From Exiguobacterium sp. BMC-KP (lineage in GTDB: Bacteria > Bacillota > Bacilli > Exiguobacteriales > Exiguobacteriaceae): a DNA stretch of 64,000 nucleotides. A program made the translations under genes and the position numbers. The stretch is taken from NCBI RefSeq assembly GCF_001275385.1, contig NZ_LGIW01000014.1, positions 124,001-188,000 of the forward strand, read 5' to 3'. Positions 1 through 8,242 of the stretch are shown here, piece by piece; position 1 is the first letter of the stretch; each line of letters begins with the position of its first letter. Below the pieces are notes generated by a model that was given only the letters and a program-made list of their open reading frames with translations, searched no databases and was not told where the DNA came from.

Positions 1-1
1 A

Positions 2-76
2 AATCACGAACGCGTTGTGTTCGGACGCAAATTGATCAAAATCAGAAATGGATTGCAGCTTACGTGGTTGTGTCAT
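2..76 (-). CDS. Start of a YtxJ-like thioredoxin-fold protein (partial)
   Basis: Only the first 25 codons lie in the window; the gene runs off the left edge. The reading is MTQPRKLQSISDFDQFASEH followed by NAFVI, preceded at 83-90 by a strong GGAGGATG ribosome binding site, and it follows the ThDP enzyme gene by 5 bp on the same strand. The pattern of a short polar start, an SxxDFDxF helix and a hydrophobic strand resembles the N-terminus of YtxJ, the bacillithiol-linked redox protein of Firmicutes. The CxxC-type region that would prove this is outside the window, so the family call is a guess. Confidence 0.45.
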   Translation of the reverse strand, partial: MTQPRKLQSISDFDQFASEHNAFVI

Positions 77-81
77 GTATA

Positions 82-1710
82 TCATCCTCCATACGTCCGG
101 AGACGTTCACTTAACTTTAGATTTTCCCGGTAATCGACCGGACAGTCAATCAAAACGGGTCCATCACTTGCAAATGCTTGGTCAAGACAATGTGCGAGGG
201 AGCCGTGTTCACCGACACGGAGACCGAGTGCGCCGAAAGCATGAGCCAGTTGAACGAGGTCTGGATTGTCAAACGTGATGTAAGACGAACGCCCAAACGC
301 TTGTTGTTGTTTCCATTCAATCAGTCCATAGGTTCCGTCACGCCAAATCAATACGACGAGCGGAAGCTTCAGACGAACAGCGGTCTCGAGATCTTGTCCA
401 TTCATCAAAAAGGCACCATCTCCAGCGGCACAGGCGATTCGCCGGTCCGGATATAACAGCTTGGCTGCGAGCGCACTCGATAAACCATAGCCCATCGAAG
501 CAAATCCGTTGGAAATGAATAACTGATCCGGACGTGTCGTTTGATAATGGCGTGCGAGCCAGACTTTGTGTGCACCAACGTCCGAGAAGACCATGCCATC
601 CTCCCCGACAGTTCGTTCGAGTTCACGGACGATACTTTGAGGATGTAAAGGCAGGGCAAGCGAGTACGTTTCTTGAATCTCGTCGCGTAATTTATCGCGA
701 TCTTGTTGCCAGTCGTTCCACGCACGCTCGGGCAGTAAAGGAGTCAATACAGTCAGCATATCGACGAGTGGTCCGACTACGTTCGCGACAACCGGATAAT
801 AAGCATCGATTTCGTGAGGATTCGTATCCAAATGGACGATCGGTGTCTTTTTCGGATTCCATTTTTGCGGAGGTAACTCCGTAATATCGTAGCCCACCGT
901 AATGATGAGGTCACTCGAATCGAGAATCCGTTGGTTGTAATCGACGTCTGGTAAACCGATTGTGTGTGCGGCAAGCGGATGGTGTGAAGAAATCGCTCCT
1001 TTTCCCATCATCGTCTCGACGACGGGAGCTTGGAGCTTTTCGACGAATGCTCGAAACGCATCAAGTGCTTGTTGCCGATGAATGCCAAATCCAGCAATGA
1101 TGACCGGACGTTTTGCTCGTTCGATCAGACGTAAGGCGTCAGGATCATCAATCGTCAGGGAATGGAGATGCGTTGGTGTACTGTCCTGCTGTAAGGGTGT
1201 CGCTGCTTGATCACGTTCTTGTGTTGCGATGTCTTCTGGAAAAGAGATATGGGTTGAACCTGGTTTTTCACTTTTTGCTGTCGCGAAGGCACGTCGCACG
1301 ATTTCCGGAATGACCTCCGCCGACAGAACGGATGTACTAGACTTCGTGACCGGACGATAGAGGTCTACGAGGTCAAATATTTGATGCGATGCTTTGTGTT
1401 GCCGTGCTGTCGCTCCTTGACCTGTGATCGCGACGACAGGGGAATGATCCATCGTCGCACTTGCAATACCGGTCATCATATTGGTCGCACCGGGACCAAG
1501 TGTCGATAGGCAGACACCCGGTCGTCCACTCAGGCGACCGAACATCGCTGCCATGAACGCAGCATTCGTTTCGTGACGCGTCGTGATGAACGTGATCGAC
1601 GAACGACTGAGTGATTCGAGTAATGTGATGTTTTCCTCACCGGGAACACCAAAGATATGCGTGACGCCCTCTGCCTCTAAACATTGGACGAACCAATCCG
1701 CCGCGTTCAC
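82..1710 (-). CDS. Acetolactate synthase-like ThDP-dependent enzyme
   Basis: A 542-residue three-domain thiamine diphosphate enzyme of the acetolactate synthase large-subunit family, which joins two pyruvates into 2-acetolactate. The Pyr domain carries the catalytic Glu47 in RHETNAAF and the stretch GPGATNMMTGIA. The middle domain contains GFGIHR. The PP domain has GDGAFLMNGQDLETA at about residue 430. The usual metal-binding Asn after this motif (IWND in AlsS) reads IWRD here, so substrate and activity are less certain than the fold. No small subunit, alsD or alsR is adjacent. The ATG overlaps the stop of the upstream dehydrogenase by 4 bp, so the two genes are co-transcribed. Confidence 0.85.
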   Translation of the reverse strand: MNAADWFVQCLEAEGVTHIFGVPGEENITLLESLSRSSITFITTRHETNAAFMAAMFGRLSGRPGVCLSTLGPGATNMMTGIASATMDHSPVVAITGQGATARQHKASHQIFDLVDLYRPVTKSSTSVLSAEVIPEIVRRAFATAKSEKPGSTHISFPEDIATQERDQAATPLQQDSTPTHLHSLTIDDPDALRLIERAKRPVIIAGFGIHRQQALDAFRAFVEKLQAPVVETMMGKGAISSHHPLAAHTIGLPDVDYNQRILDSSDLIITVGYDITELPPQKWNPKKTPIVHLDTNPHEIDAYYPVVANVVGPLVDMLTVLTPLLPERAWNDWQQDRDKLRDEIQETYSLALPLHPQSIVRELERTVGEDGMVFSDVGAHKVWLARHYQTTRPDQLFISNGFASMGYGLSSALAAKLLYPDRRIACAAGDGAFLMNGQDLETAVRLKLPLVVLIWRDGTYGLIEWKQQQAFGRSSYITFDNPDLVQLAHAFGALGLRVGEHGSLAHCLDQAFASDGPVLIDCPVDYRENLKLSERLRTYGG

Positions 1711-3143
1711 GCTAGTCCACCGATTGAAATGTACTTCGTCTCGAGATAGGCTTCGAGTCCTTCACTACCACCTTCGCGTCCGAGACCGGATTGTTTCATT
1801 CCACCAAATGGTGCTTGCGCAGCAGAAGGAACACCATCATTCCAGCCGACGATTCCGTAATCAAGCCCTTCGATCGCGCGAATCGCACGGGCGTAATCCT
1901 TCGTAAAGACATACGAAGCGAGACCGAATGGTGTCTGGTTGGCGTAACGAACCGCTTCCTCATCAGAACTGACACGCTGGACGGGAGCAACAGGTCCGAA
2001 CGTCTCCTCGTTCATGATCAGCATGCCGGGTTTTACGTCCGCGAGAACGGTTGCTTCATAATAATAGACATCGTTCTCCTCATCCGTCGTTCCTGTTCCG
2101 CCCGTGACGACTCGTGCACCAGCGGATGTCGCATCATCAACATGTTTTTTGACTTTATCGTAACCCGCTTTATTGATCATCGGTCCAATCTTCGTCTCAG
2201 CATCAAGACCATTTCCGGTCTTCAGCTTCGCTGTCTCTTGCCCGAGTTTTTCAACGAACGCATCATAGATCGAGTCGGATACGTAAATCCGGTTTCCGCA
2301 GACGCACGTTTGACCGCCATTACGGAATTTCGACTTAATCGTCTCAGCGACAGCTAAATCGAGATCACAGTCATCAAAGACGAGAATCGGTGCATGTCCG
2401 CCAAGTTCAAGCGACATCGCTTTGATCGTCTCTGCTCCTTGAGCCATCAGCGTCCGTCCAACTTCGGTTGAACCAGTGAAAGTGATCTTATCGACATGTG
2501 GATGTGTCGCGAGTGATTCACCAAGCGCTTTCCCGCTACCTGTAACGGCATTGACGACGCCTTCTGGAATCCCGACTTCTTGACAGAGTTCAAGAAGACG
2601 AAGCGCGGTAAGCGGAGTCGCTGTTGGTGGTTTGATGACGAACGTACATCCGGCGACGAGTGCCGGAGCAAGCTTTCGGGTAATCATGGCAGCCGGGAAA
2701 TTCCATGGTGTGATCGCAGCAACGACACCGACCGGCTGTTTGATGACTTGAAGTCGTTTGCTCGCATCATGCGTTGGAATGACACGCCCATAAGCGCGTT
2801 TTCCTTCCTCTGCAAACCATTTGACGAAGTTTGCGGCATACTGCACTTCACCTTCTGACTCAGCGAGCGGTTTCCCCATTTCAAGCGTCATCAGGCGAGC
2901 CAGTTCATCTTTTTTCTCAATCATCTTCGCATATAACTTCTCGAGAAGTTCGGCACGTTCGTAGACTGTCCGCTTCGACCAGTCAGGAAATGCCTTCCGT
3001 GCTGCTTCTACTGCGTCGTTGACGTCTGATTTTGTTCCGTTTGGTACACTACCGACGACTTCTCCAGTTGCTGGATTCGTAACATCCGTCCGTTCTCGTC
3101 CGTGATCTAGCCATTGCCCACCAATAAAGAATTGTCCCTTCAT
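1707..3143 (-). CDS. gabD: NAD(P)-dependent succinate-semialdehyde dehydrogenase
   Basis: A full-length aldehyde dehydrogenase of 478 residues. It oxidises succinic semialdehyde to succinate, the last step of GABA breakdown. Visible marks are PWNFPAAMITRK (cofactor pocket, about 140), FTGSTEVGR (Rossmann loop, about 225), the general base Glu in LELGGHAP (about 250), the catalytic Cys in GGQTCVCGNR (about 283) and EETFGPVAPV near the C-terminus. The start has AAAGGGGGAT upstream. No GABA transaminase or permease is in view, so the physiological aldehyde is inferred from family similarity. It leads an operon with the ThDP enzyme. The palindrome GGGTATACCC at 3178-3187 upstream may be part of its promoter. 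Confidence 0.88.
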   Translation of the reverse strand: MKGQFFIGGQWLDHGRERTDVTNPATGEVVGSVPNGTKSDVNDAVEAARKAFPDWSKRTVYERAELLEKLYAKMIEKKDELARLMTLEMGKPLAESEGEVQYAANFVKWFAEEGKRAYGRVIPTHDASKRLQVIKQPVGVVAAITPWNFPAAMITRKLAPALVAGCTFVIKPPTATPLTALRLLELCQEVGIPEGVVNAVTGSGKALGESLATHPHVDKITFTGSTEVGRTLMAQGAETIKAMSLELGGHAPILVFDDCDLDLAVAETIKSKFRNGGQTCVCGNRIYVSDSIYDAFVEKLGQETAKLKTGNGLDAETKIGPMINKAGYDKVKKHVDDATSAGARVVTGGTGTTDEENDVYYYEATVLADVKPGMLIMNEETFGPVAPVQRVSSDEEAVRYANQTPFGLASYVFTKDYARAIRAIEGLDYGIVGWNDGVPSAAQAPFGGMKQSGLGREGGSEGLEAYLETKYISIGGLA

Positions 3144-3361
3144 CCTGAAAATCCCCCTTTTTTACATGCATTGGTAAGGGTATACCCGAACGAAGAAAAA
3201 AAGATTCACTTTCGGAAGGAAAGGTTATGCAAAAGGGTAGAAATCGACCGATAAACAGTGTAGGATAATTCAGTAAATGTAATGTAAAACGATCTGAAAT
3301 ATTCAGTGTGAACGAAGAGTGACAACCGTTGATGTGAAATGGTGGAATCACCCCCGAAACA

Positions 3362-3420
3362 TTGACTTTAAAAGTGGATTTGATAAGATGAAGGTAGAGG
3401 AATTGCGCAATCGGTTGCGC
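3362..3420 (+). promoter_or_regulatory. Promoter with LacI-type operator for the alpha-glucosidase
   Basis: A TTGACT -35 (3362-3367), 16-bp spacer and extended -10 TGATAAGAT (3381-3389) form a good sigma-A promoter. The inverted repeat GCGCAA-TCGG-TTGCGC lies at 3405-3420, just downstream of the expected transcription start, where a LacI/GalR repressor would block elongation. The sequence differs from the GAAAGCGCTTTC operators at 57025 and 58194, so another regulator, perhaps MalR-like, is expected. Confidence 0.6.
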
Positions 3421-3490
3421 TGTGTATAGAAGTTCAATAACTAATGAAAATAACACCCCAAAGACTGACCTACGAGAGGATTCACGACAC

Positions 3491-5191
3491 ATGACACAAA
3501 TGATACCGCGCCCTGAAACGGCCCAACAAACAATTACACGAGCTTGGTGGAAAGAAGCAGTTGCTTACCAAATCTATCCACGCAGCTTTTACGATGCAAA
3601 CAACGATGGAATCGGCGATATTCCGGGTATCATCGCAAAACTGGATTATTTGAAGGATCTTGGCGTCGACGTTCTTTGGATTTGCCCGATGTTCAAGTCA
3701 CCGAACGACGATAACGGATATGACATTAGTGATTATGAAGACATCATGGATGAGTTCGGTACGATGGCGGACTTCGATCTCTTAATGGAAGAAGCGCATA
3801 AGCGTGACATCAAGGTCTTGCTTGATCTCGTCGTTAACCACACATCGGATGAACACCCGTGGTTCCTTGAATCACGTTCGTCAAAAGACAATGAGAAACG
3901 CGATTGGTACATCTGGAAAGATGCGGTCAATGGTGGAGAACCGAACAACTGGGAAAGTATTTTCGGTGGATCAGCATGGGAATATGACGAAAAGACGGAG
4001 CAGTACTTCCTGCACGTCTTCTCTCGTCGTCAACCAGACTTGAACTGGCAAAACCGCGACATGCGTCAAGCGGTCTATACGATGATCAACTGGTGGCTCG
4101 ATAAAGGCATCGACGGTTTCCGAATCGATGCGATCAGTCACATCAACAAGGATCAATCATTCGCTGATCTCCCGAATCCGCTTGGTATGCCGTATGTCCC
4201 TTCATTCGATATGCATATGAACGTAGAAGGCATCCATGCGTATCTCGAAGAGTTGAAGGATGAGACGTTCTCGAAATACGATATCATGACAGTCGGAGAA
4301 GCAAATGGCGTCACACCGGAAGAAGCGGATCTCTGGGTCGGAGAAGAGAACGGTAAGATGAACATGGTCTTCCAGTTCGAACACATGGATCTCTGGCGCG
4401 CAGACGCTGAAAAAGGCGTCGACGTCGTCAAACTGAAGCAAGTGCTGACGAAATGGCAAAAAGGACTTGAAGCAACAGGTTGGAATGCGTTGTACCTCGA
4501 AAACCACGATAAGGTTCGTTCGGTCTCTCTTTGGGGCGACGAGGAACAGTACTGGAAAGAGAGCGCGAAGTCGCTTGCGATGATGTATTTCTTCATGCAA
4601 GGCACACCGTTCATCTATCAAGGACAAGAGATTGGGATGACGAACGTTCAATTCCCGGACATCTCGGATTATGATGATGTCGCGACGAAAAACATGTACG
4701 AGATGCAACTTGCTTCCGGGAAGACACATGAGGAAATCATGGAAGTCATCTGGAACTCGTCCCGTGATAACTCACGCACACCAATGCAGTGGACGAACGA
4801 GCAAAACGGTGGCTTCTCAAATCAATCTCCATGGTTTGGTGTCAACCCGAACTACGCGGACATCAACGTCGCGTCGCAAGAACAAGATGAAGATTCAATC
4901 TTGAACTTCTACAAACGAATGATCCAAATCCGTAAGATGGAAGAGACATTGATCTATGGCGCGTATGATCTCATCTTACCGGAAGATACGAAAGTCTACG
5001 CGTATACACGGACGTTTGGTGACGAACAATTCTTGATCGTTACGAACTTAAAAGGCGAAACAGCAGAAATCGATACGGACATCATCTTGCACTCGGACAA
5101 TATGTTGCTCGGCAACTATCCGACGATGCACCATGAAGGAACAGAGCTGGAACTTCGTCCATTCGAAGCTCGTCTGTACCGTGTGCGCTAA
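3491..5191 (+). CDS. malL: Oligo-1,6-glucosidase (GH13 alpha-glucosidase)
   Basis: A cytoplasmic GH13 enzyme of 566 residues that hydrolyses alpha-1,6 ends of isomaltose and limit dextrins. It has the TIM-barrel regions in order: AVAYQIYPRSF, DLVVNHTS, GFRIDAISHI (nucleophile Asp), VGEANGV (acid/base Glu) and LENHDK, then the beta-sandwich C-terminal domain. The Val after the catalytic Glu (GEANGV) is the residue typical of alpha-1,6-acting members of this subfamily. The start was chosen for the GAGAGGA site at 3474-3480. There is no signal peptide. The gene is monocistronic, bounded by a LacI-type operator upstream and a terminator downstream. Trehalose-6-phosphate hydrolase is a less likely alternative. 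Confidence 0.88.
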   Translation: MTQMIPRPETAQQTITRAWWKEAVAYQIYPRSFYDANNDGIGDIPGIIAKLDYLKDLGVDVLWICPMFKSPNDDNGYDISDYEDIMDEFGTMADFDLLMEEAHKRDIKVLLDLVVNHTSDEHPWFLESRSSKDNEKRDWYIWKDAVNGGEPNNWESIFGGSAWEYDEKTEQYFLHVFSRRQPDLNWQNRDMRQAVYTMINWWLDKGIDGFRIDAISHINKDQSFADLPNPLGMPYVPSFDMHMNVEGIHAYLEELKDETFSKYDIMTVGEANGVTPEEADLWVGEENGKMNMVFQFEHMDLWRADAEKGVDVVKLKQVLTKWQKGLEATGWNALYLENHDKVRSVSLWGDEEQYWKESAKSLAMMYFFMQGTPFIYQGQEIGMTNVQFPDISDYDDVATKNMYEMQLASGKTHEEIMEVIWNSSRDNSRTPMQWTNEQNGGFSNQSPWFGVNPNYADINVASQEQDEDSILNFYKRMIQIRKMEETLIYGAYDLILPEDTKVYAYTRTFGDEQFLIVTNLKGETAEIDTDIILHSDNMLLGNYPTMHHEGTELELRPFEARLYRVR

Positions 5192-5200
5192 TATGTTTTG

Positions 5201-5233
5201 AACGGATTCGATAGTTGTCGAATCCGTTTTTTT
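5201..5233 (+). terminator. Rho-independent terminator after the alpha-glucosidase
   Basis: AACGGATTCGA pairs with TCGAATCCGTT across a TAGTTG-type loop, followed by a run of T. Confidence 0.85.
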
Positions 5234-5299
5234 CTTGCATGTAAGCAGAAGGTGCATCAGACGAAAAAATCGTGTACGCTAAACGATGAGGTGATAGAA

Positions 5300-5722
5300 G
5301 TGAAACCAGTAAAGTACCCGGTGTCATTACGACAAGTGACGACGATCGAAGATGGTCCGATGCGTGAATCGGTCGAACTTGAGGCGGACGGCACATTGTT
5401 CGAAACAAAAGACGGTTTTGCCGTGAAGTTCGTTCAGCCGGATGAACAACCGATCGATACGACGATCAAATGGTCAAAAGACCAGATCGCTTTGAATCGC
5501 AAAGGTCCTGTTGCGATGCATCACGTCTTCATTTTAGGAGAGACGACCAAAAGCCAATATGGCAGTCAATTCGGTCAGATGTTGATGGAAACGGACACGA
5601 AGACGATTGAGATGAAACGGCAGCAGATGCAGTTTCGCTATACATTAAAGATGAATGGACAAGCAGTCGGTACGTATATGATTGATTTAACTTGGGAACG
5701 GAGTGAGACGAATGGCATTTGA
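5300..5722 (+). CDS. DUF1934 (YwiB-like) beta-barrel protein
   Basis: A 140-residue protein of the DUF1934/YwiB family, a small lipocalin-like barrel of unknown role, usually encoded near argS in Bacilli. The family pattern is visible in the alternating strands ETKDGFAVKF, KDQIALNRKGPVAMHHVF and QMQFRYTLKMNGQAVGTYMIDLTW. The GTG at 5300 is chosen because GAGGTGAT at 5288-5295 sits at ideal distance. An in-frame GTG at 5291 overlaps that site and is less likely. No signal peptide. The 3' end overlaps the next gene by 11 bp, so they are coupled. argS is not present here. Confidence 0.7.
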   Translation: MKPVKYPVSLRQVTTIEDGPMRESVELEADGTLFETKDGFAVKFVQPDEQPIDTTIKWSKDQIALNRKGPVAMHHVFILGETTKSQYGSQFGQMLMETDTKTIEMKRQQMQFRYTLKMNGQAVGTYMIDLTWERSETNGI

Positions 5723-6131
5723 ACAAACAGTACGTCAAATGGAGCAGATGTTGGAAGAGGAATGGTTTGAGTGGCTCGAGAACGATGAGCCGCGTTACAA
5801 CGAATGGCGCGATCAACTCGAAGGACTCGCAGAGCAGGTCATCACGGAATATAATCCGAAGGTCGATCCAGAAGCGATTGATACACTGCTTTTAATTAAC
5901 GAAGAATTACCGGTCTTATACGGTGAAGATACCGTCATGCTGTATACAGCGCTCTTGAAAGCACGTCAGGAAGACGATCAAGTATACGAGCGTTACTTGA
6001 CGATTCTTGGTGCGTTCGCGGACGAACAGCATCCAGCAATCCGTGAAGTCGAAAAGTTAGTCGCGAAAAAGGACTATAAAAATGCCTTCGCACGTGCAGT
6101 CCGTCTGCCACAGTCGCTCGGCTTAGAATAA
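5712..6131 (+). CDS. Conserved-looking hypothetical acidic helical protein
   Basis: A 139-residue, strongly acidic, predominantly helical protein that I do not recognise. The N-terminal 45 residues are rich in Glu and Trp (EEEWFEWLENDEPRYNEW) and the remainder reads as a string of amphipathic helices resembling a TPR or HEAT-like fold (DTLLLINEELPVLYGED, YERYLTILGAFADEQ). It has no signal peptide, membrane segment or Cys. It overlaps the DUF1934 gene by 11 bp and is followed by a terminator, so the two form an operon. The codon pattern matches its neighbours, arguing for a real native gene. Confidence 0.7.
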   Translation: MAFEQTVRQMEQMLEEEWFEWLENDEPRYNEWRDQLEGLAEQVITEYNPKVDPEAIDTLLLINEELPVLYGEDTVMLYTALLKARQEDDQVYERYLTILGAFADEQHPAIREVEKLVAKKDYKNAFARAVRLPQSLGLE

Positions 6132-6144
6132 ACAATCACAGTGG

Positions 6145-6175
6145 ACCATCTTGTTTTAGGCAAGGTGGTCTTTTT
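6145..6175 (+). terminator. Terminator after the DUF1934 operon
   Basis: GACCATCTTG pairs with CAAGGTGGTC (one wobble) followed by TTTTT. It ends just before the AGGAGGAA ribosome site of the NUDIX gene. Confidence 0.7.
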
Positions 6176-6188
6176 AGGAGGAAGCGTC

Positions 6189-6626
6189 ATGTATCCACTC
6201 TATCGAATCATCGTCGCGGTCATCCGTAAGGGCGATCAACTGCTCATCGTCCATAATCAATCGGGTCAGGAGAAACGCTGGAGCTTACCCGGTGGACAGA
6301 TTGAGTCTGGAGAGACCCTCGAGCAAGCACTGCGTCGCGAGGTGGAAGAAGAAACCGGTTTGACGGTCACATCGTCGTCGTTTGCCTTCTTAACGGAGAA
6401 CTTCATGCCAACTTATCAAGCGCACAGCCTCGTGACTTATTTTGATTGCGAAGTGAGTGGTGTACTTGATCCAAGTGATCCCGATGAAGAAATCATTGAG
6501 ACGAAGTGGATCAACCAAACAGAGTTAGCGGAGTACATCACGAGTGAAGACGTCCGTCTTCCATTATCGGCATATTTAGAAGAACAGCACAAAGGCTATT
6601 ACATGTTTGAAGAGATGAAGTGGTAA
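6189..6626 (+). CDS. NUDIX hydrolase
   Basis: A 145-residue NUDIX protein. The complete NUDIX box runs from GGQIESGETLEQALRREV into EEETGLTV (about residues 37-60) and binds the divalent metal for pyrophosphate bond cleavage. It begins MYPLYRIIVAVIRKGDQLLIV and the C-terminal half is mostly strands and an amphipathic helix. The exact nucleoside diphosphate-linked substrate cannot be read from the sequence; MutT-like or ADP-ribose-type activity is possible. The ATG is chosen for AGGAGGAA at 6177-6184. It stands alone between a terminator and the phosphatase promoter. Confidence 0.85.
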   Translation: MYPLYRIIVAVIRKGDQLLIVHNQSGQEKRWSLPGGQIESGETLEQALRREVEEETGLTVTSSSFAFLTENFMPTYQAHSLVTYFDCEVSGVLDPSDPDEEIIETKWINQTELAEYITSEDVRLPLSAYLEEQHKGYYMFEEMKW

Positions 6627-6644
6627 CTCGGCTGTCATCGTTTC

Positions 6645-6697
6645 TTTACATTCCTTAAAGCGGTCTCCATCGTTCATTTACATTCGCTCGGTATGAT
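6645..6697 (+). promoter_or_regulatory. Possible Pho box and -10 of the alkaline phosphatase gene
   Basis: TTTACA occurs at 6645-6650 and 6677-6682, about three 11-bp periods apart, and is followed by a -10-like TATGAT at 6692-6697. Bacillus PhoP binds TT(A/T/C)ACA repeats at roughly 11-bp period in place of a good -35. Only two clear repeats are present, so this is tentative. Confidence 0.35.
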
Positions 6698-6730
6698 GAA
6701 ACCATCATCGTGAACAGGGAGGAAACACAA

Positions 6731-8065
6731 ATGAACAAGAAATGGATGGCGACAGGTATTCTCGGTACAGTGCTTATGACGGGAGTTGCGGGCTATACAT
6801 ATGAATCGGCTCAGCCGGTCGAGGCAAAACAAAACACGAAACAAGCGAAGGTTAAAAATGTCATCTTCATGATCCCGGACGGTTATTCAGCTGCCTATGC
6901 AACGAATTATCGCTGGTATCAAGGAGGCGAGGAGACGGAACTCGACGGTCACTTAAAAGGAATGATGCGGACGTATTCGGCAAACACGAAAGTGACCGAT
7001 TCAGCTGCTGCCGGAACGGCGATGGCAACAGGAACAAAAACAAACAACGGAACAATCGGTATGGATCCAAGTGGAAAAGAAGTGGCGTCTATTCTTGATC
7101 GGGCGGATCAAGCGGGCAAAGCAACAGGACTTGTCTCGACATCAGCTATCACCCATGCGACACCAGCTGTTTTTGCATCACACGTCGCAACGCGCGCGAA
7201 CGAAGCGGACATCGCGAAGCAATACATGGATGAAATGAAAGTCGACGTCTTACTGGGTGGCGGTCAGAAGTTCTTTTTTGATCAGAAAAATGGTGGCGTT
7301 CAAGAGGCTGGTAATCTAGTGAAGAAAGCAGAACGAGCAGGATACCAGTATGCGGATTCACTCGAAAGTTTAAATGAGACGGACGGTCGTAAAGTTCTTG
7401 GATTGTTTGCAGAAGAAGGAATGGCACCAGAACTGGACCGGGAAAACACGAATCAACCGAGCCTTGCGACGATGACGTCGAAAGCCCTGCAAACATTGAA
7501 GAAAGATCGCGATGGCTTCTTCTTGATGGTAGAAGGAAGTCAGATCGACTGGGCGGGTCATGCGCATGATGCTGCTTGGGCGATGAAGGATGCAGAAGCG
7601 TTCCACCAGGCAGTCGAAAAAGTGCTTCGTTTTGCTGCAAAAGATAAACATACTTTAGTCGTCGTTGCCGGTGACCATGATACAGGTGGTATGTCCGTCG
7701 GTGGATACGATGAGTACGTAGCGAAACCGGAAGTCTTGAAAAACGTCAAGGCGACGGGAGATGAGATGGTTCGTCAGTTCAACGACGACTTATCGAACAT
7801 CGCAACTGTCGTCAAACGAGAAACGACGTTTGATTTGACGACTGAAGAAATTCAGACGTTGCAAAAAGTGGATGCGAAGAAACGCGTCATGACATTGAAT
7901 GAGATGATCAGTAAACGAGCGTATGTCGGCTGGACGACTGCCGTGCATACAGGTGTTGACGTTCCGCTCTACGCGTACGGTCCACAAAGCGAACAGTTCA
8001 GTGGATTGCATGAAAATACGGACATCCCTGGTCTGATGGCCAATGCGATGAAATTAAAAAAATGA
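6731..8065 (+). CDS. Secreted alkaline phosphatase
   Basis: A 444-residue exported alkaline phosphatase that releases phosphate from monoesters outside the cell. A signal peptide (MNKKWMATGILGTVLMTGVAG, cleavage near residue 35) precedes the catalytic domain. Metal and catalytic residues are visible: NVIFMIPDGY (Asp), VTDSAAAGTAMATG (nucleophile Ser), THATPAVFASH, EGSQIDWAGHAHD, VVAGDHDTGG and the late His in TAVHTGVDVPLYAYG. The ATG at 6731 has GGGAGG at 6717-6722. An upstream in-frame GTG at 6710 is unlikely because it precedes that site. It is single-gene, with a possible Pho box upstream and a strong terminator after. Confidence 0.93.
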   Translation: MNKKWMATGILGTVLMTGVAGYTYESAQPVEAKQNTKQAKVKNVIFMIPDGYSAAYATNYRWYQGGEETELDGHLKGMMRTYSANTKVTDSAAAGTAMATGTKTNNGTIGMDPSGKEVASILDRADQAGKATGLVSTSAITHATPAVFASHVATRANEADIAKQYMDEMKVDVLLGGGQKFFFDQKNGGVQEAGNLVKKAERAGYQYADSLESLNETDGRKVLGLFAEEGMAPELDRENTNQPSLATMTSKALQTLKKDRDGFFLMVEGSQIDWAGHAHDAAWAMKDAEAFHQAVEKVLRFAAKDKHTLVVVAGDHDTGGMSVGGYDEYVAKPEVLKNVKATGDEMVRQFNDDLSNIATVVKRETTFDLTTEEIQTLQKVDAKKRVMTLNEMISKRAYVGWTTAVHTGVDVPLYAYGPQSEQFSGLHENTDIPGLMANAMKLKK

Positions 8066-8083
8066 TGTATTGGACGTGATTAA

Positions 8084-8119
8084 ATCAAGCGGTGGATGAT
8101 CCACTGCTTGATTTTTTTT
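8084..8119 (+). terminator. Terminator after alkaline phosphatase
   Basis: ATCAAGCGGTGG and CCACTGCTTGAT form a stem with one internal G/T position and a five-base loop, followed by eight T. Confidence 0.9.
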
Positions 8120-8165
8120 GAGTACTTATCTGCTTGTGTGACACAGTAAAAACTAAATGAAAAAA

Positions 8166-8198
8166 ATGAATGAATAGCCATTCATTATATGCTATACT
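8166..8198 (+). promoter_or_regulatory. FadR-type operator overlapping the fadF promoter
   Basis: ATGAATGAATAGCCATTCAT (8166-8185) is a near-perfect palindrome matching the Bacillus FadR box TGAATGAnTAnTCATTCA. It covers the -35 region of a promoter with extended -10 TGCTATACT (8190-8198). FadR is a TetR-family repressor released by long-chain acyl-CoA. The regulator itself is not in this window. Confidence 0.8.
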
Positions 8199-8242
8199 CA
8201 TTTCAACACAACTGCTTTAGGGGGAAAGGGGTTTGTTCGAAC

